From: Sphingomonas endophytica | Lineage (GTDB): Bacteria > Pseudomonadota > Alphaproteobacteria > Sphingomonadales > Sphingomonadaceae | Direction of reading: 5' to 3' | DNA length: 64,000 nt | NCBI RefSeq assembly: GCF_014199415.1 | Contig: NZ_JACIJN010000001.1 | Span: 124,001 to 188,000, forward strand | Shown here: positions 44,314 through 55,216 of the stretch, one piece after another | How positions within the stretch are numbered: the stretch's first letter is position 1 | Layout: each line of letters opens with the position of its first letter | Program-made: the position numbers and the translations under genes | The notes under the pieces: generated by a model | Seen by the model: only the letters and a program-made list of their open reading frames with translations | What the model was told of the DNA's origin: nothing | Database searches by the model: none

Positions 44314-45534
44314 ATGGCGAAGATCAAGGTTAAGACGCCCGTCGTGGAGATCGACGGCGACGAGATGACGCGGATCATCTGGGAATGGATCCGCGAGCGC
44401 CTGATCAAGCCGTACCTCGACATCGATCTCGATTATTACGATCTCGGCGTCCAGGAGCGAGACCGCACCGACGATCAGGTGACGGTGGACAGCGCCAAGG
44501 CGATCCAGAAGTATGGCGTCGGCGTGAAGTGCGCGACGATCACCCCCGACGAGCAGCGCGTTGAGGAGTTCGGCCTCAAGAAGATGTGGCGCTCGCCCAA
44601 CGGCACGATCCGCAACATCCTCGGCGGCGTCGTCTTCCGCGAGCCGATCGTCATGAAGAACGTGCCCCGCCTGATCCCGGGCTGGACGCACCCGATCGTC
44701 GTCGGCCGTCACGCCTTCGGCGACCAGTACAAGGCGACCGACTTCAAGGTGCCCGGTAAGGGCAAGCTGACCATGAAATGGGAAGGCGAGAACGGCGACA
44801 CGATCGAGCACGAGGTGTTCAACTTCCCGTCATCGGGTGTCGCGATGGGCATGTACAACCTCGACGAGTCGATCCGCGACTTCGCGCGCGCCTCGCTCAA
44901 CTACGGGCTGGGTCGCAACTGGCCGGTGTATCTGTCGACCAAGAACACGATCCTCAAGGCCTATGACGGCCGCTTCAAGGACATCTTCGCCGAGGTGTTC
45001 GAGAGCGAGTTCGCCGAGCAGTTCAAGGCCGCGGGCATCGTTTACGAGCACCGCCTGATCGACGACATGGTGGCCTCGGCGCTGAAGTGGAACGGCGAGT
45101 TCGTCTGGGCCTGCAAGAATTATGACGGCGACGTCCAGTCGGATCAGGTCGCGCAGGGCTTCGGTTCGCTGGGGCTGATGACCTCGGTGCTGATGACCCC
45201 CGACGGCAAGACGATCGAGGCCGAGGCGGCGCACGGCACCGTCACGCGTCACTATCGCCAGCATCAGCAGGGCAAGGCGACCTCGACCAACCCGATCGCC
45301 TCGATCTTCGCCTGGACCGGCGGCCTCAAGTATCGCGGCAAGTTCGACGGCACGCCGGACGTGACGCGCTTCGCCGAGACGCTCGAGCAGGTCTGCGTCG
45401 AAACCGTCGAGAGCGGCGACATGACCAAGGACCTCGCGATTCTGATCGGTCCGGACCAGCGCTGGATGACCACCGAGCAGTTCTTCGAGGCGGTCCGCCT
45501 CAATCTCGAGAAGAAGATGGCCAACTGGGCCTGA
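44314..45534 (+). CDS. icd: NADP-dependent isocitrate dehydrogenase (eukaryote-like type)
   Basis: 406 aa. It decarboxylates isocitrate to 2-oxoglutarate with NADP+ in the TCA cycle. Sequence is of the homodimeric, eukaryotic-type subfamily common in alphaproteobacteria: [29 protein letters not shown] [33 protein letters not shown] and [16 protein letters not shown] (NADP site). The ATG at 44314 has AAGGACAAGCG upstream. It is followed by a strong GC hairpin. Confidence 0.97.
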   Translation: MAKIKVKTPVVEIDGDEMTRIIWEWIRERLIKPYLDIDLDYYDLGVQERDRTDDQVTVDSAKAIQKYGVGVKCATITPDEQRVEEFGLKKMWRSPNGTIRNILGGVVFREPIVMKNVPRLIPGWTHPIVVGRHAFGDQYKATDFKVPGKGKLTMKWEGENGDTIEHEVFNFPSSGVAMGMYNLDESIRDFARASLNYGLGRNWPVYLSTKNTILKAYDGRFKDIFAEVFESEFAEQFKAAGIVYEHRLIDDMVASALKWNGEFVWACKNYDGDVQSDQVAQGFGSLGLMTSVLMTPDGKTIEAEAAHGTVTRHYRQHQQGKATSTNPIASIFAWTGGLKYRGKFDGTPDVTRFAETLEQVCVETVESGDMTKDLAILIGPDQRWMTTEQFFEAVRLNLEKKMANWA

Positions 45535-45541
45535 TCGGGCC

Positions 45542-45576
45542 GGCCGGGCGGCGGACGAACGATCCGCCGCCCGGCC
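45542..45576 (+). terminator. Strong GC-rich hairpin terminator after icd
   Basis: Perfect 14-bp arms (45542-45555 and 45563-45576) close a 7-nt loop eight bases after the icd stop. There is no T-run, but the stem strength and position argue for transcript ending or 3'-end protection. The following 139 bp to 45715 hold nothing I can support. Confidence 0.65.
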
Positions 45577-45715
45577 ATCATCAGGGCCTGATCCGGCAAA
45601 GCTGGATGGGCGGCGGCACCGGCCCGCTCCGCCACCCGACCTTTCCTTCGGGATGCGCTATGGGCGGTCGAGCGGGGAGCGAGCCGATGCCGCTTCCACG
45701 TAAGTGGATCACGCT

Positions 45716-45919
45716 TCAGGCGGCGCTGACGCCCTCGGCCTCGACGCGCCCCTCGGCACAGACCACCCCCTGCACGCGCACCCGCTTCTGCACGTGGTCG
45801 ACGGGAACGCGCGGCAGTTCCAGCACATAGCGACCGCCGCGGTCGCATTGTAGCACGAACGCCCCATGCTCGCGCACCAACAGGCCGGTCTCGTCGATGG
45901 GGGTGCCGATGCTGCTCAT
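45716..45919 (-). CDS. DUF5818-like small protein
   Basis: 67 aa. The sequence DETGLLVREHGAFVLQCDRG and GGRYVLELPRVPVDHVQKRV fits a small all-beta domain of the DUF5818 kind frequent in sphingomonads. It has no signal peptide or membrane segment. The ATG at 45919 (MSSIGTPID) is chosen over an ATG three codons upstream. It ends 139 bp from the icd hairpin (convergent) and starts 53 bp from tRNA-Ile2. Function unknown. Confidence 0.65.
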   Translation of the reverse strand: MSSIGTPIDETGLLVREHGAFVLQCDRGGRYVLELPRVPVDHVQKRVRVQGVVCAEGRVEAEGVSAA

Positions 45920-45972
45920 GCGCGGCACATGGCGACGCCGCGTCCGCGGCGCAATGCGCCAGCGACGTGCGG

Positions 45973-46048
45973 TGGTGGGCCCGGCAGGACTCGAACCCGC
46001 AACCTAGCCGTTATGAGCGGCCAGCTCTAACCATTGAGCTACAGGCCC
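45973..46048 (-). tRNA. tRNA-Ile2(CAT), lysidine-modified type
   Basis: 76 nt including encoded CCA. The acceptor GGGCCTG/CGGGCCC pairs with one T-G wobble, and the T-arm is GGTTCGAGTCC. The anticodon loop CTCATAA gives CAT. The overall sequence resembles Ile2 tRNAs, whose C34 is modified by TilS to read AUA, more than elongator Met. Telling the two apart by eye is not certain. Confidence 0.85.
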
Positions 46049-46096
46049 CGACACCGCGCCGCCCCGTAGCGCCGCCGCCCGCCCGCTGGCAAGCGT

Positions 46097-47683
46097 CTAC
46101 GTCGCGCCGCCGGTCGCATGGCCCGTGACGCCATCCTCCACCGCCGGCAGCAGCAGCGTGAACAAGCCGGGCGCGATCACGAACCGCCCACCTAGTTCGG
46201 TCGCGAGATTGCGCACCAGCCGGAAGGCGAAGCCGATCCCCAGCAGCGGCGCGCCCTCGTCACGCGACGCTTCCTCGTCATCCAGCGCGAACAGGCTCGC
46301 CTCATCGCGCGATGCGAAGGCCGCCGGCGGTTCCAGCGCCAGCGCCAGCGTCCCGACCCCGCCGACCAGCGTCATCGTCAATCGCTCGCCCGGCGCGGCC
46401 GCCGACAACGCGGCCGACAGCAAACGCGCGATCAGTCGTTCGGCATCGTGCGGGCTGACCGACCAGCCCGCGTCGCGCGCGGCCGGCAATGCCAGCTCCG
46501 CACCTCGCAGGGCGGCGAGCGGTGCGAGGTCGTCCGCGATCCGCTGCAACAGCGCCGCGGCCGGCGTGACGCCACCCCGCCGCTCCAGCGCATGGCCGTC
46601 GATCCGCGCCGCAAGGTCGAGATCCTCGATCGCACCGATCAGATCGGTCACGCGGCGGCGGATATCGCTCGCACGATCGCGATAGGGCGCGGCGACCGGC
46701 CCGAGCAACTGCTGCTCGATTAGCTCGGAAAAGCCCGCGATCGCGTTCGTCGGCGTCCGCAACTCGTGCACCAGCCGGCGCAGCCCTTCCGCCCCGGCCG
46801 CGTGATCGCGCTCCACCGCGCGTTCGGCGCGCTCGTCGGCACGCGGGCGGCGGGCCTGCCCGCGCATGCCGGTGAACGTACCCGTCGCCTGATCGAACAT
46901 CGGCACCCCGGCGATCCGCCATTCCCCGGCGATCGCCGATCCGCCCGGCACCCGCAGCCGCGCGCCGGAAAACGGCGCGCGCTTGCGGAACGCACCCGAC
47001 GCCACGCCGTCGACCGCCGCCCCTGCCCAGATGCCGGCGCGATGGTCGAGCGTCAGTCCGATCACCGCGCCGCGCGGCACGGCATCCAGCCACCGGATCA
47101 CCCCCGCCGCGTCGGTCTCGAACCGGAAGCTGGCGAGCGGGCGGATCGGCTCGTCCCCGTCGCGCTGATGCGCGGCGATCCGCTCGACCAGATCGGCGAC
47201 GTCGAACCGCGTACCGCCCGCTCCGTCCCGGCTGGCCGTCTCGACCGCTGCGGGCGCGTAGCCGAGCCGAAAGTCCGCGCCGCCGAAACTCTCCAGCGCG
47301 CGCTCGACCGAGGGCGGCAGGTCGCGCCGGTGTCGCAGGGCGCTCCGTCCGACCGGCCCGAGCCGTGGCAGCAGCACCTCCCAATCCGCCGCGTCGAGTC
47401 GCACCGCGCGCAATGCCGCCGCCGCCACGTCGGGCGTGTCGTTCACGAACGCGGTGACGAGCGGCAACGGCGCATCGACCAGCGCCAGCGATCGCGCGCA
47501 GGCGATCCGCACCGCTTCCGGTACGCGCTCGCGCAATTGCTCAAGCCGCATCAGGAGCATATCGTCGGCCGGCGCGCGCCCGCGCGCGATCAGGTCGACG
47601 AGCTGCCGATAGGTCGCGCGCGCACCCAGTGCCGAGCGCGCCTCGGCTGCCAACACGGTTCTGAGGCTGTCATTGAAGCGCAC
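46097..47683 (-). CDS. Histidine-kinase-like protein with degenerate ATPase domain
   Basis: 528 aa, soluble. The N-terminal 170 residues are helical (HEAT-like or sensory, e.g. MLLMRLEQLRERVPEAVRIA). A PAS-like region (about 180-280; FRFETDAAGVIRWLDAVPRG) follows. The HisKA helix LRRLVHELRTPTNAIAGFSE has the phospho-accepting His at about residue 308. The HATPase part lacks the Asn of the N box (LIARLLSAALSAAAP) and any DxGxG; only a G2-like GIGFAFRLVRNLATELGG remains. Autophosphorylation is therefore doubtful. It starts at GTG 47683, divergent from an Lrp gene. No response regulator is nearby. Confidence 0.8.
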   Translation of the reverse strand: MRFNDSLRTVLAAEARSALGARATYRQLVDLIARGRAPADDMLLMRLEQLRERVPEAVRIACARSLALVDAPLPLVTAFVNDTPDVAAAALRAVRLDAADWEVLLPRLGPVGRSALRHRRDLPPSVERALESFGGADFRLGYAPAAVETASRDGAGGTRFDVADLVERIAAHQRDGDEPIRPLASFRFETDAAGVIRWLDAVPRGAVIGLTLDHRAGIWAGAAVDGVASGAFRKRAPFSGARLRVPGGSAIAGEWRIAGVPMFDQATGTFTGMRGQARRPRADERAERAVERDHAAGAEGLRRLVHELRTPTNAIAGFSELIEQQLLGPVAAPYRDRASDIRRRVTDLIGAIEDLDLAARIDGHALERRGGVTPAAALLQRIADDLAPLAALRGAELALPAARDAGWSVSPHDAERLIARLLSAALSAAAPGERLTMTLVGGVGTLALALEPPAAFASRDEASLFALDDEEASRDEGAPLLGIGFAFRLVRNLATELGGRFVIAPGLFTLLLPAVEDGVTGHATGGAT

Positions 47684-47881
47684 GGAAACGATCGACCTCT
47701 TTTCTTATCGGGTTCATCCCGCCGCCGTTCGTAGAGACGCGGCCGGTTCGGAGCCATCGCGCAGATCGCGCCGGCATCCCGTATTGAAGCAGCTTTGGAC
47801 AATTGCGTTTGAGCGCAACAATCCTATAGCCCTCGTTATAGAAGCTATCGCGAAGATGCGCGGCAAGTTGAGTGAGATAAG

Positions 47882-48343
47882 ATGACCCTTGATCGGATCG
47901 ATCGCGAAATCCTGGCGCTACTGCAGGAGGACGGGCGGATGACGAACGTCGAGCTGGCCGAACGGGTCGGCCTGACCGCGCCGCCTTGCCTGCGCCGGGT
48001 TCGTGCGCTCGAACAGGCCGGCGTGATTCGCGGCTATCACGCCGAGTGTGACGCGACCAAGCTGGGTTTCCCGATCACGGTCTTCGCGATGGTCAGCCTG
48101 CGCAGCCAGGCCGAGCCCGATCTCGCCGCCTTCGAGGCGCATGTCGCCGCGATCCCCGAGGTTCGCGAATGTCACATGCTCAATGGCGAGATCGACTTCA
48201 TCCTGAAGATCGTCGCGCAGGATCTGGAAAGCTTTCAGCGCATCCTCACCACCAAGCTGACGTCCGCGCCCAATGTCACCAGCGTGAAGTCGTCGCTGAC
48301 GATCCGCACCTTCAAGGCGCAGGCCGGCGTCCCGATCAGCTGA
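47882..48343 (+). CDS. Lrp/AsnC-family transcriptional regulator
   Basis: 153 aa. Helix-turn-helix near residues 5-50 (TNVELAERVGLTAPPCLRRV) and a RAM effector domain (VRECHMLNGEIDFILKIVAQ). Amino-acid-responsive regulation is expected. It is divergent from the histidine-kinase-like gene (198-bp gap). That gap contains a small inverted repeat TTGCG-6-CGCAA at 47803-47818 that may be an operator. The likely target is its own promoter or a distant gene; neighbours give no clear amino-acid pathway. Confidence 0.92.
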   Translation: MTLDRIDREILALLQEDGRMTNVELAERVGLTAPPCLRRVRALEQAGVIRGYHAECDATKLGFPITVFAMVSLRSQAEPDLAAFEAHVAAIPEVRECHMLNGEIDFILKIVAQDLESFQRILTTKLTSAPNVTSVKSSLTIRTFKAQAGVPIS

Positions 48344-48370
48344 TCGCAACGCCACACGCACCATAGAAAA

Positions 48371-48394
48371 AGGGGCGGCCCGCCGGCCGCCCCT
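48371..48394. terminator. Bidirectional terminator between Lrp gene and TPR gene
   Basis: Perfect 10-bp arms (48371-48380 and 48385-48394) with a 4-nt loop lie between two convergent genes. An A-run precedes it on the plus strand, so a T-run follows it on the minus strand. That makes it an intrinsic terminator for the TPR gene. Confidence 0.75.
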
Positions 48395-48420
48395 CCACAT
48401 TCGCTTCCGATCGGCGCGCG

Positions 48421-49689
48421 TTAAGCGACCGGCGGGTGATCGAGGAAGTCGATCCACCAGCCGGCGATATCGGCGCGCGGGCTGCCGGACACCGCCTGGA
48501 AAGCGGTCTTCGCCCCGGCCTTGTCGCCCGAATTCGCCAGCGCGATGCCGAGCCGCGTGTTCACGACATTGGCGTCGACGCCGCCCTTCTGCAGCGCGGC
48601 GCGGTACAGCGCGATCGCCTTGGGATATTCGCCGGTCCCGAGATAGGCGTCCGCGGTGCTCGCGGCGAGCTTGCCGTCCGCCGCCTTCATCGCGCGCGCC
48701 TCGACCGCCGCCATCGACCCTTCGTTCGAGATCGACTTGTTCGCCGCCGCCAGCAGGCTGCCCGCGTCCGGGCTGCTCGCCGGGATCTTGCCCGCGGCCT
48801 TGCCCTCGGTCAGCACCGCCTTCGATTCCCACGGCAGACCCTGGTCGAAGGTCCACTGCGCGTAGATCTCGTAATCATACTGGTCGGCAAGCGCCTTGCC
48901 CGAGCGCAGCAGGCGATACAGGTCGACCTTCTGCCCCTTGTCGAGCGTCACCATCGACTGCGGCTGGATGCCCCACACCACCAGCATGTCGCGCCAGTTC
49001 TTGGCGGTCGGATAGGCAGTGAGGTAGCGACGCATCCACGCACGCGTCTCGGCCGGGTTCTTCGCCTGATTGTTGCGCGAGATCGCATAGCGGAAGATGT
49101 CCTCCGACGGCTTCTGGCCCGCGGCCATCTGCTCGTCGACCATCTTGGCCAGCGCCGCGGAGCCCCCGGCGATGTCGCCCGAGTCCATCTTCAGCTTGAC
49201 GAGCTGGAGCGGCAGGTTCGGATCGTTGTAGCCGAGCTGCTGCGCCTGCTCGAAGAAGCGCATCGCACCCGCCGCATCCTTGGCGTTCGCCTGGATCACG
49301 CCACGCTGATAGGTGTACTTCGCCTTGTCGGCCTGCGCGGTGCGCGGGCTGGCGATCAGCGCGTCGAGCGGCGCGACCAGATTGGCGTTGTTCGGCCCAC
49401 CCGGCTGGATCACCTCGAGATTGAGACGCAGCGCGGCGGCGATATACTTTTCGTCGTCGGTCTTGGCAGCGGCCTCGACGGCGGCGACCAGCGGGGTCGC
49501 GGTCGCGACATCCTTGGCGGCCAGCGCGGTCTGCGCCTGCGCGGCCGGGCCGCGGACCTCGTTGCTGAGCTTGAGCTGTTCGCCCTTCTGCTCTTCCTTC
49601 TTCTTCTGTGCCACCGCCGGCTGCGACAGCGCGACGGTCGCACCACCAGCCAGAAGCACAGCCATCACGGCGTTCGAAAGGGTCTTCAT
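48421..49689 (-). CDS. Exported TPR-like repeat protein, function unknown
   Basis: 422 aa. A signal peptide (MKTLSNAVMAVLLAGGATVA to AVAQ) and a short Lys/Glu-rich segment are followed by Ala-rich helical repeats of TPR character. Examples are YTYQRGVIQANAKDAAGAMR, AISRNNQAKNPAETRAWMRR and a C-terminal NTRLGIALANSGDKAGAKTA. Such periplasmic TPR proteins act as scaffolds. The ATG at 49689 has GGAGAG upstream. It has its own terminator (48371-48394) and appears monocistronic. The 148-bp gap to yaaA contains a 12-bp palindrome GCAATGCATTGC (49775-49786) of unknown meaning. Confidence 0.8.
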   Translation of the reverse strand: MKTLSNAVMAVLLAGGATVALSQPAVAQKKKEEQKGEQLKLSNEVRGPAAQAQTALAAKDVATATPLVAAVEAAAKTDDEKYIAAALRLNLEVIQPGGPNNANLVAPLDALIASPRTAQADKAKYTYQRGVIQANAKDAAGAMRFFEQAQQLGYNDPNLPLQLVKLKMDSGDIAGGSAALAKMVDEQMAAGQKPSEDIFRYAISRNNQAKNPAETRAWMRRYLTAYPTAKNWRDMLVVWGIQPQSMVTLDKGQKVDLYRLLRSGKALADQYDYEIYAQWTFDQGLPWESKAVLTEGKAAGKIPASSPDAGSLLAAANKSISNEGSMAAVEARAMKAADGKLAASTADAYLGTGEYPKAIALYRAALQKGGVDANVVNTRLGIALANSGDKAGAKTAFQAVSGSPRADIAGWWIDFLDHPPVA

Positions 49690-49837
49690 CGACACGTCTC
49701 TCCAGATTTCGCGGGCGTAACGCTCGGTCGGTGCTCTAGTGCCCACCGCGCGCCTGTTCAAGGAATGTACCGTAGCAATGCATTGCCGCCGCTGAACCGC
49801 GATTGAACGCGGCTGGTCGCGGGAGTACGGCGCGGCG

Positions 49838-50584
49838 ATGATCGCCGTTCTCTCGCCGGCCAAGACGCTGGATCTCGAAACACCCCCGCCCTTTCCCGCC
49901 ACCCCCGCGCGCTTCGCGACCGAAGCGGCGACGCTCGCGAAAGCCGCCGCGCATCTGACGCAGAAGCGGCTTTCCGGGCTGATGAAGATTTCGCCGGCGC
50001 TCGCCAAGCTCAACGCCGACCGCTTCCGCGACTTCGAGACCGCAGCGGAACGGCCCGCGCTCTACACGTTTGCCGGCGACGTCTACACCGGGCTCGATGC
50101 GGCGACGCTCGACGAACCGGCCGTGCGTTTTGCGCAGGAGCATCTGCGGCTGCTCTCCGGCCTGTACGGCCTGCTGCGTCCGCTCGACGGGATGCGTCCG
50201 TACCGGCTGGAGATGGGCACGCGCTGGGCGCCACGCCGCGACAAGCTGACCGACTGGTGGGGGCCGCGCATCGCCGATGCGCTCGCCGCCGATGTCGAAG
50301 CCGAGGGGTCGGGGACGGTCCTGAACCTCGCCAGCAACGAATATTGGGAGGCGGTTGCGGGCAAGCTCCCCGCCGACCTCCGCGTCGTCGCGGTCGATTT
50401 CCGCGAGGCCGATGACCGTTTCGTCAGCTTCCACGCCAAGAAGGCGCGCGGGATGATGGCGCGCTATCTGGTCGAGCATCATGTCGCCGATCTCGACGGC
50501 ATGAAGGCGTTCGATACCGCCGGCTATCGCTTCGACGCCGATGCCAGCGACGAGGCGCGCTGGACCTTCCGGCGGGCGGCGTAA
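49838..50584 (+). CDS. yaaA: Peroxide stress protein YaaA (DUF328 family)
   Basis: 248 aa. It begins MIAVLSPAKTLDLETPPPFP, the YaaA signature, followed by YTFAGDVYTGLDAATL, LSGLYGLLRPLDGMRPYRLE, NLASNEYWEAV and a late FVSFHAKKARGMMARYLVEH. In E. coli it lowers free iron during H2O2 stress and binds DNA. It is cytoplasmic. Its stop shares a base with the SDR start (TAATG), so the two are co-translated. Confidence 0.95.
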   Translation: MIAVLSPAKTLDLETPPPFPATPARFATEAATLAKAAAHLTQKRLSGLMKISPALAKLNADRFRDFETAAERPALYTFAGDVYTGLDAATLDEPAVRFAQEHLRLLSGLYGLLRPLDGMRPYRLEMGTRWAPRRDKLTDWWGPRIADALAADVEAEGSGTVLNLASNEYWEAVAGKLPADLRVVAVDFREADDRFVSFHAKKARGMMARYLVEHHVADLDGMKAFDTAGYRFDADASDEARWTFRRAA

Positions 50585-51240
50585 TGCGCGCGGTCGTCAT
50601 CGGTGCCGGCGGCGGGATCGGCGCGGCGCTCGCCGCTGCGCTGGCGGAGGAGGAGAATGACGTCGTCCGCCTCACCCGCGCCGAACTGGACCTGACCGAC
50701 GAGCCGACGATCGCCGCCGCGGCCGCGCGCGTCGGCAAGGCCGATCTGGTCGTCGTCGCCACCGGGCTGCTCCACGATGCCGAGCACGGCCCGGAAAAGG
50801 CGCTGCGTGACCTCGACCCGGCGTGGCTGGCGCAGCAATATGCCGTGAACGCGATCGGCCCGGCGCTGGTCGCCAAACACTTCCTGCCGATCCTGCCCCG
50901 CACCGGGCGTTCGGTGTTCGCCGCCCTCTCGGCGCGCGTCGGCAGCATTTCCGACAACCGCCTCGGCGGGTGGTACGGCTATCGCGCCAGCAAGGCGGCG
51001 CTCAACCAGATGATCCGCACGCTGGCGATCGAGGACAAGCGCCGCAACGACCGTGGCATCGTCGTCGCGCTCCACCCCGGCACCGTCGATACGCGGCTGT
51101 CCAAGCCGTTCCAGCAGAGCGGACGCGACCTGTTCCAGCCAGATCGCGCCGCGGTGCAGTTGCTCGACGTGCTCGACGCGCTGAAGCCCGCCGACAGCGG
51201 CAAGCTGTTCGCGTGGGACGGTGCCGAGATCGCGCCGTGA
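50584..51240 (+). CDS. Short-chain dehydrogenase/reductase (C-factor-like)
   Basis: 218 aa. The nucleotide-binding motif VVIGAGGGIGAALAAAL is at the N-terminus. Catalytic residues are visible: Ser in SALSARVGSIS-type context (AALSARVGSI) and YxxxK as WYGYRASKAALNQ. A late LHPGTVDTRLSKPFQ resembles C-signal/sniffer-type SDRs. The substrate is unknown. It overlaps yaaA by one base and is followed by an intergenic inverted-repeat element. Confidence 0.9.
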   Translation: MRAVVIGAGGGIGAALAAALAEEENDVVRLTRAELDLTDEPTIAAAAARVGKADLVVVATGLLHDAEHGPEKALRDLDPAWLAQQYAVNAIGPALVAKHFLPILPRTGRSVFAALSARVGSISDNRLGGWYGYRASKAALNQMIRTLAIEDKRRNDRGIVVALHPGTVDTRLSKPFQQSGRDLFQPDRAAVQLLDVLDALKPADSGKLFAWDGAEIAP

Positions 51241-51252
51241 TCGCCGATCTTC

Positions 51253-51338
51253 GTCATTGCGACCCCGGCGAAGGCCGGAGGAAGCAATCCAGGGCGTACT
51301 GATCCGGCTTTGGATTGCGTCGCTTCGCTCGCGATGAC
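51253..51338. repeat. Intergenic inverted-repeat element A
   Basis: Imperfect palindrome of about 86 bp. GTCATTGCGA with GAAGCAATCCA on the left mirrors TTTGGATTGC with GCGATGAC on the right. It fits the REP-like elements common between genes in sphingomonads. It lies between the SDR gene and gyrA. Confidence 0.7.
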
Positions 51339-51470
51339 GAAACCGGCTGACCCCGTCCCGACAAAACGAGCCTGACGCTCGCCCATCCCGGTCGCCCCGG
51401 GCGTGACTTTGCCCCGCGTGCGGCCTAGACACGCGCCTGAAACGAATCCGTAAAAAGAAAGTACGTCCAG

Positions 51471-54238
<2,768 letters not shown>

Positions 54239-54242
<4 letters not shown>

Positions 54243-54592
54243 CCGACACGCCGCTGACCGCCTACAAGGTCCTGACTGCCGAACAGATGGCGACGCTGGA
54301 GCAGGACGGGCGGTTCGGCGGCGCGCCGGTCGACGTGGCGGATGGCTACATCCATCTGTCGACCGCCGAGCAGCTTGCGGCGACGATCGACAAGCATTTC
54401 GCCGGACAGGACGATCTGCACATCGCCGCCGTCGACCTCGCCGCGCATGGCGACAAGGTGAAGTGGGAGGAGTCGCGCGGCGGCCAGCTTTTCCCGCACC
54501 TGTACGGCGCGATGCTGCTGGAAACGGTGATCGCCTACGGCCCGCTCGACCGCCGCGCCGACGGCACGATCAAGCTCCCCACCACCGGCTAA
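54239..54592 (+). CDS. DUF952 family protein
   Basis: 117 aa small cytoplasmic protein. Family marks: AYKVLTAEQMATLEQDGRF, DVADGYIHLSTAEQLAATID and the late FPHLYGAMLLETVI. DUF952 proteins have an ADP-ribosyltransferase-like or glutathione-transferase-like small fold in predictions, but the function is unknown. Its ATG is inside the gyrA stop (ATGA overlap), so it is translated with gyrA. Confidence 0.9.
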
Positions 54593-54594
54593 CC

Positions 54595-54723
54595 GTCGCC
54601 CCTGCGAAGGCAGGGGCCCATGTCTGTCGAATGGTTGCGAAACGTCGTCACACATCGCATCGCGGATGTGTCACCGTCGCATCAAGACGAAACAGCCATA
54701 GGCCCCGCCTTCGCTGGGGCGAC
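54595..54723. repeat. Intergenic inverted-repeat element B
   Basis: A 129-bp element fills the gap between two convergent genes. The left arm (54595-54622, GTCGCCCCTGCGAAGGCAGG...) mirrors the right arm (54697-54723, ...CCTTCGCTGGGGCGAC). An inner ACACATC/GATGTGT hairpin sits in the middle. It probably also acts as a bidirectional terminator. Confidence 0.7.
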
Positions 54724-54725
54724 AG

Positions 54726-55157
54726 CTACACGTTCAAATTCACCACCTCGCGCCCCTCACCCACCGCCCGCAACAACAAGGTCCGGTGGCAATGGCACGG
54801 ATCGCGCTCGAAGCAGAGCAACGCGCTCGGCATCTCATCCGCCAGCGCCAGCATCTGCGCCGCCTGCGCCTGCGCTTCGGGCAGGTCGAGCTGAACCTCA
54901 TACACCGCGGTCAGCGTCGCCACATCGCCCTTCTTCGCCGCATCGCGCCCGCGCTTCGTCGTCCCGAGCGCCTTCAGGTGCACATAGTCGATCCCCGCCT
55001 CCCCCAGCGACGCCGCCAGCGGCGACTTGGAGAACCCCGGTCGCCGCGACAGCGGCAAGGCGCGGACATCGATCACCCGCCGCACCCCCGCCGCCTGCAA
55101 CGTCGCGATGAACCCGGCCATCGTCGCGCCTTCATAACCGATGGTATAGATCGTCAT
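54726..55157 (-). CDS. DUF488 family protein
   Basis: 143 aa. DUF488 signatures: [37 protein letters not shown] and the late [16 protein letters not shown] (E-x3-CHR). The family is predicted to be a small nucleotide- or RNA-related enzyme; no function is established. The ATG at 55157 gives the consensus N-terminus. It is divergent from trmFO with a 59-bp gap. Confidence 0.9.
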   Translation of the reverse strand: MTIYTIGYEGATMAGFIATLQAAGVRRVIDVRALPLSRRPGFSKSPLAASLGEAGIDYVHLKALGTTKRGRDAAKKGDVATLTAVYEVQLDLPEAQAQAAQMLALADEMPSALLCFERDPCHCHRTLLLRAVGEGREVVNLNV

Positions 55158-55216
55158 GCCCGCCGAGGTGGTTGCGCGGCGCTGACAAGACAAGCCGCAC
55201 CCGCTATCCGCCCCTT

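Noticed and set aside
45606..45830. 74-codon plus-strand frame after icd
   Set aside because: No good ribosome-binding site, a low-complexity translation, and it overlaps the DUF5818 gene on the other strand.
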